From: Elysia crispata
Lineage: Eukaryota; Mollusca; Gastropoda; Plakobranchidae
Assembly (NCBI GenBank): GCA_033675545.1
Contig: JAWDGP010007174.1
Location: 232,001-296,000 of the forward strand
Reading direction: 5' to 3'
DNA: 64,000 bases
Shown: positions 62,618-64,000 of the stretch, in pieces
Layout of the letters: each line of letters opens with the position of its first letter
Position numbering within the stretch: the first letter of the stretch is position 1
Program-made: the position numbers and the translations under genes
Notes under the pieces: model-generated
Databases searched by the model: none
The model's input: the letters and a program-made list of their open reading frames with translations, nothing else
Told to the model about the DNA's origin: nothing

Positions 62618-62818
62618 TTATCTCGACCGCTTCCGCTGAAGGTAAAGGTCATGCAGCGTGTTTATCACAGTACATTTTAACTCTGGTTTTAACATGGTCG
62701 CCTGATTCTCAAAAAGTTTCTGCAAACTTTTGTTGTTGCACGTATTAACAACATCCAAAGCCGGGGTAGCCTCGAAAAACCTACCTGCATCTAATTTGCA
62801 TAATAAAGCCATACCCAA
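62618..62818 (-). CDS. Unassigned short ORF, about 64 aa
   Basis: The first ATG is at about 62812 and the frame runs to a stop at 62618-62620. The sequence has balanced, protein-like composition (LCKLDAGRFFEATPALDVV, KLFENQATMLKPELKC, LHDLYLQRKRSR), unlike the low-complexity frames around it. It lies in a less AT-rich 300-base island. It could be the last exon of a gene continuing to the right, a transposon relic, or chance. I do not recognise the family. Confidence 0.25.
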   Translation of the reverse strand: MGMALLCKLDAGRFFEATPALDVVNTCNNKSLQKLFENQATMLKPELKCTVINTLHDLYLQRKRSR

Positions 62819-63414
62819 GGCCCCACCGTTCTAGCGTGCAAAACATGGTATCAATTACTCTTGCGTGTAGACGCATTCGCATCTCCAAGACATTCCTCTC
62901 TCTCTCTCTCGCTCACTCTAGTAAACGAGTACAGTCATTTCCAGATTATAACGAGGAATGCAGTAGAGAAAGTTGCTTACAGTCAAATGACTAAGGTAAT
63001 ATTAAATTGCGTGCGTAACATTGGGTATGGAGAATGTTCTGATACTGGCCGTTGTGTGGCGCCACTAGCACCGGACAGGGTGGCCCGTTTGTCAAGTCTC
63101 TCCAACGGGCTCTAGTTATGAACATAAAACAACTCTCCGACGATTATATTAGTGTATGTGATTAGATAAAGAAAGAATTGTTTCCCTTTCGAAATTTTAA
63201 CGAAAGTTCAGCTTTCACTTGAATTAGAGTAGTAACCTTTCAAGCAAATCCATCCCTGAGGAGCCTAGACCATTCAAATGAATCGACGCTAATACCATTT
63301 CTCCCAGGAGTGCAAAGTCAAATGAAAAAAAAATTACACAAGACACTGCATGCGGAAAAAAATATACAGTGAAATAAGATGACGTAAGATTCTGTTAGGA
63401 TGGAAATAATCAAG

Positions 63415-63809
63415 CAAAAGGGAGGGAGGGAGAGAGAAAGAGTGAGAGGTAGTGAGGTAGAGAGACGGACAAAAAGAGAGAGAAACAGACTGAGGTAGAC
63501 GTAAGGATGGATAGTGTCCAGAAAGAAATAGCGACACATGGTTAGAGAGAAAGAAAGAGTAACAAATTGCAAGGCTAAAGAAAAAAAATATTCGAAAATG
63601 ACAGGATAGAGGCAAAGAAGAGAAATTTAGATATAAAGATAGATAGATGAATAGAGAGATGGAGAAAGAGAGAGAATGAAGAGGAAAAACCTGAAAGAAA
63701 TTGAAAAATCAGCGGCACACAGTTATACAGGAAGACTGATTAATAAGCTGCATTAGAAACGGACATAGAGATAAAAAAAATAATAAATGAGAGAAGACAC
63801 GCAAAGATG

Positions 63810-63859
<50 letters not shown>

Positions 63860-63990
63860 TGATATAGAAAGAGCGAGAGAGAGAGAGAGGAGAGAGAGGG
63901 AGAGAGGAGAGAAAAAGAGATAGAGAGAGAGAGGGGGGGGAGAGGAGAGAAAGAGAGAGAGTGAGAAAGAGAAAGAAATAATGAATGAGG
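63415..63990. repeat. GA-rich low-complexity tract with (GA)n cores
   Basis: Repeated GAGA, GATA and GAAA tracts; the most regular (GA)n runs are at about 63809-63857 and 63870-63960. It continues to the end of the window. Confidence 0.95.
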
Positions 63991-64000
63991 AAGAACCAGA

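Overview
This is an AT-rich, intron-rich animal nuclear window, dense in microsatellites and minisatellites. It probably comes from a lophotrochozoan, most plausibly a gastropod mollusc. That guess rests on exon-intron genes with ordinary GT-AG splicing, an expanded AIG1/GIMAP family (known to be expanded in molluscs), long trinucleotide arrays, and dispersed short palindromic AGATCT/TCTAGA-rich patches. I see no rRNA, tRNA, CRISPR array or bacterial operon, and no LTR or virus-like element that I can support.

Layout. Positions 1-690 hold a degenerate tandem array of about 157 bp units. From 2731 to 10112 (minus) lies a complete 8-exon flavin-containing monooxygenase. Its introns carry LINE 3' fragments and a 280 bp (TAG)n array. 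It is head-to-head, across a 1.3 kb gap, with a complete 15-exon TTC16-like tetratricopeptide gene (11417-20595, plus). That gene has an 84 bp minisatellite in one intron. A 4.8 kb convergent intergenic interval follows. The cap ribose methyltransferase gene CMTR2 then runs from 36546 to 25412 (minus, about 14 coding exons). Its last exon has been tandemly duplicated just past the stop codon. One of its introns carries a 1,025 bp DNA transposon with terminal inverted repeats, a 7 bp target duplication and an intact zinc-finger ORF.

From 36.5 to 46.4 kb I find no gene. The interval holds an inverted-repeat (MITE-like) element, a 58 bp tandem array and simple repeats. From 46.4 to 55.4 kb lies a GIMAP/AIG1 cluster on the minus strand: a 5'-truncated two-membrane-segment member, a decayed pseudogene, and an intact 433-residue tail-anchored member. 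Within this stretch an 810 bp Mutator-like element sits exactly inside a (TTA)n microsatellite. The final 8.5 kb contains a 430 bp (GAA)n purine tract, a broken Mutator-like transposase domain, one unassigned short ORF and GA-rich low-complexity DNA.

Functionally the genes are unrelated neighbours: an ER drug/xenobiotic oxygenase, a TPR protein, an mRNA cap-2 methyltransferase and a small GTPase cluster linked to immunity. All exon models were assembled by eye. Splice phases were checked by hand and agree for FMO and TTC16. For CMTR2 they agree except at one weak donor and one probably missing exon.
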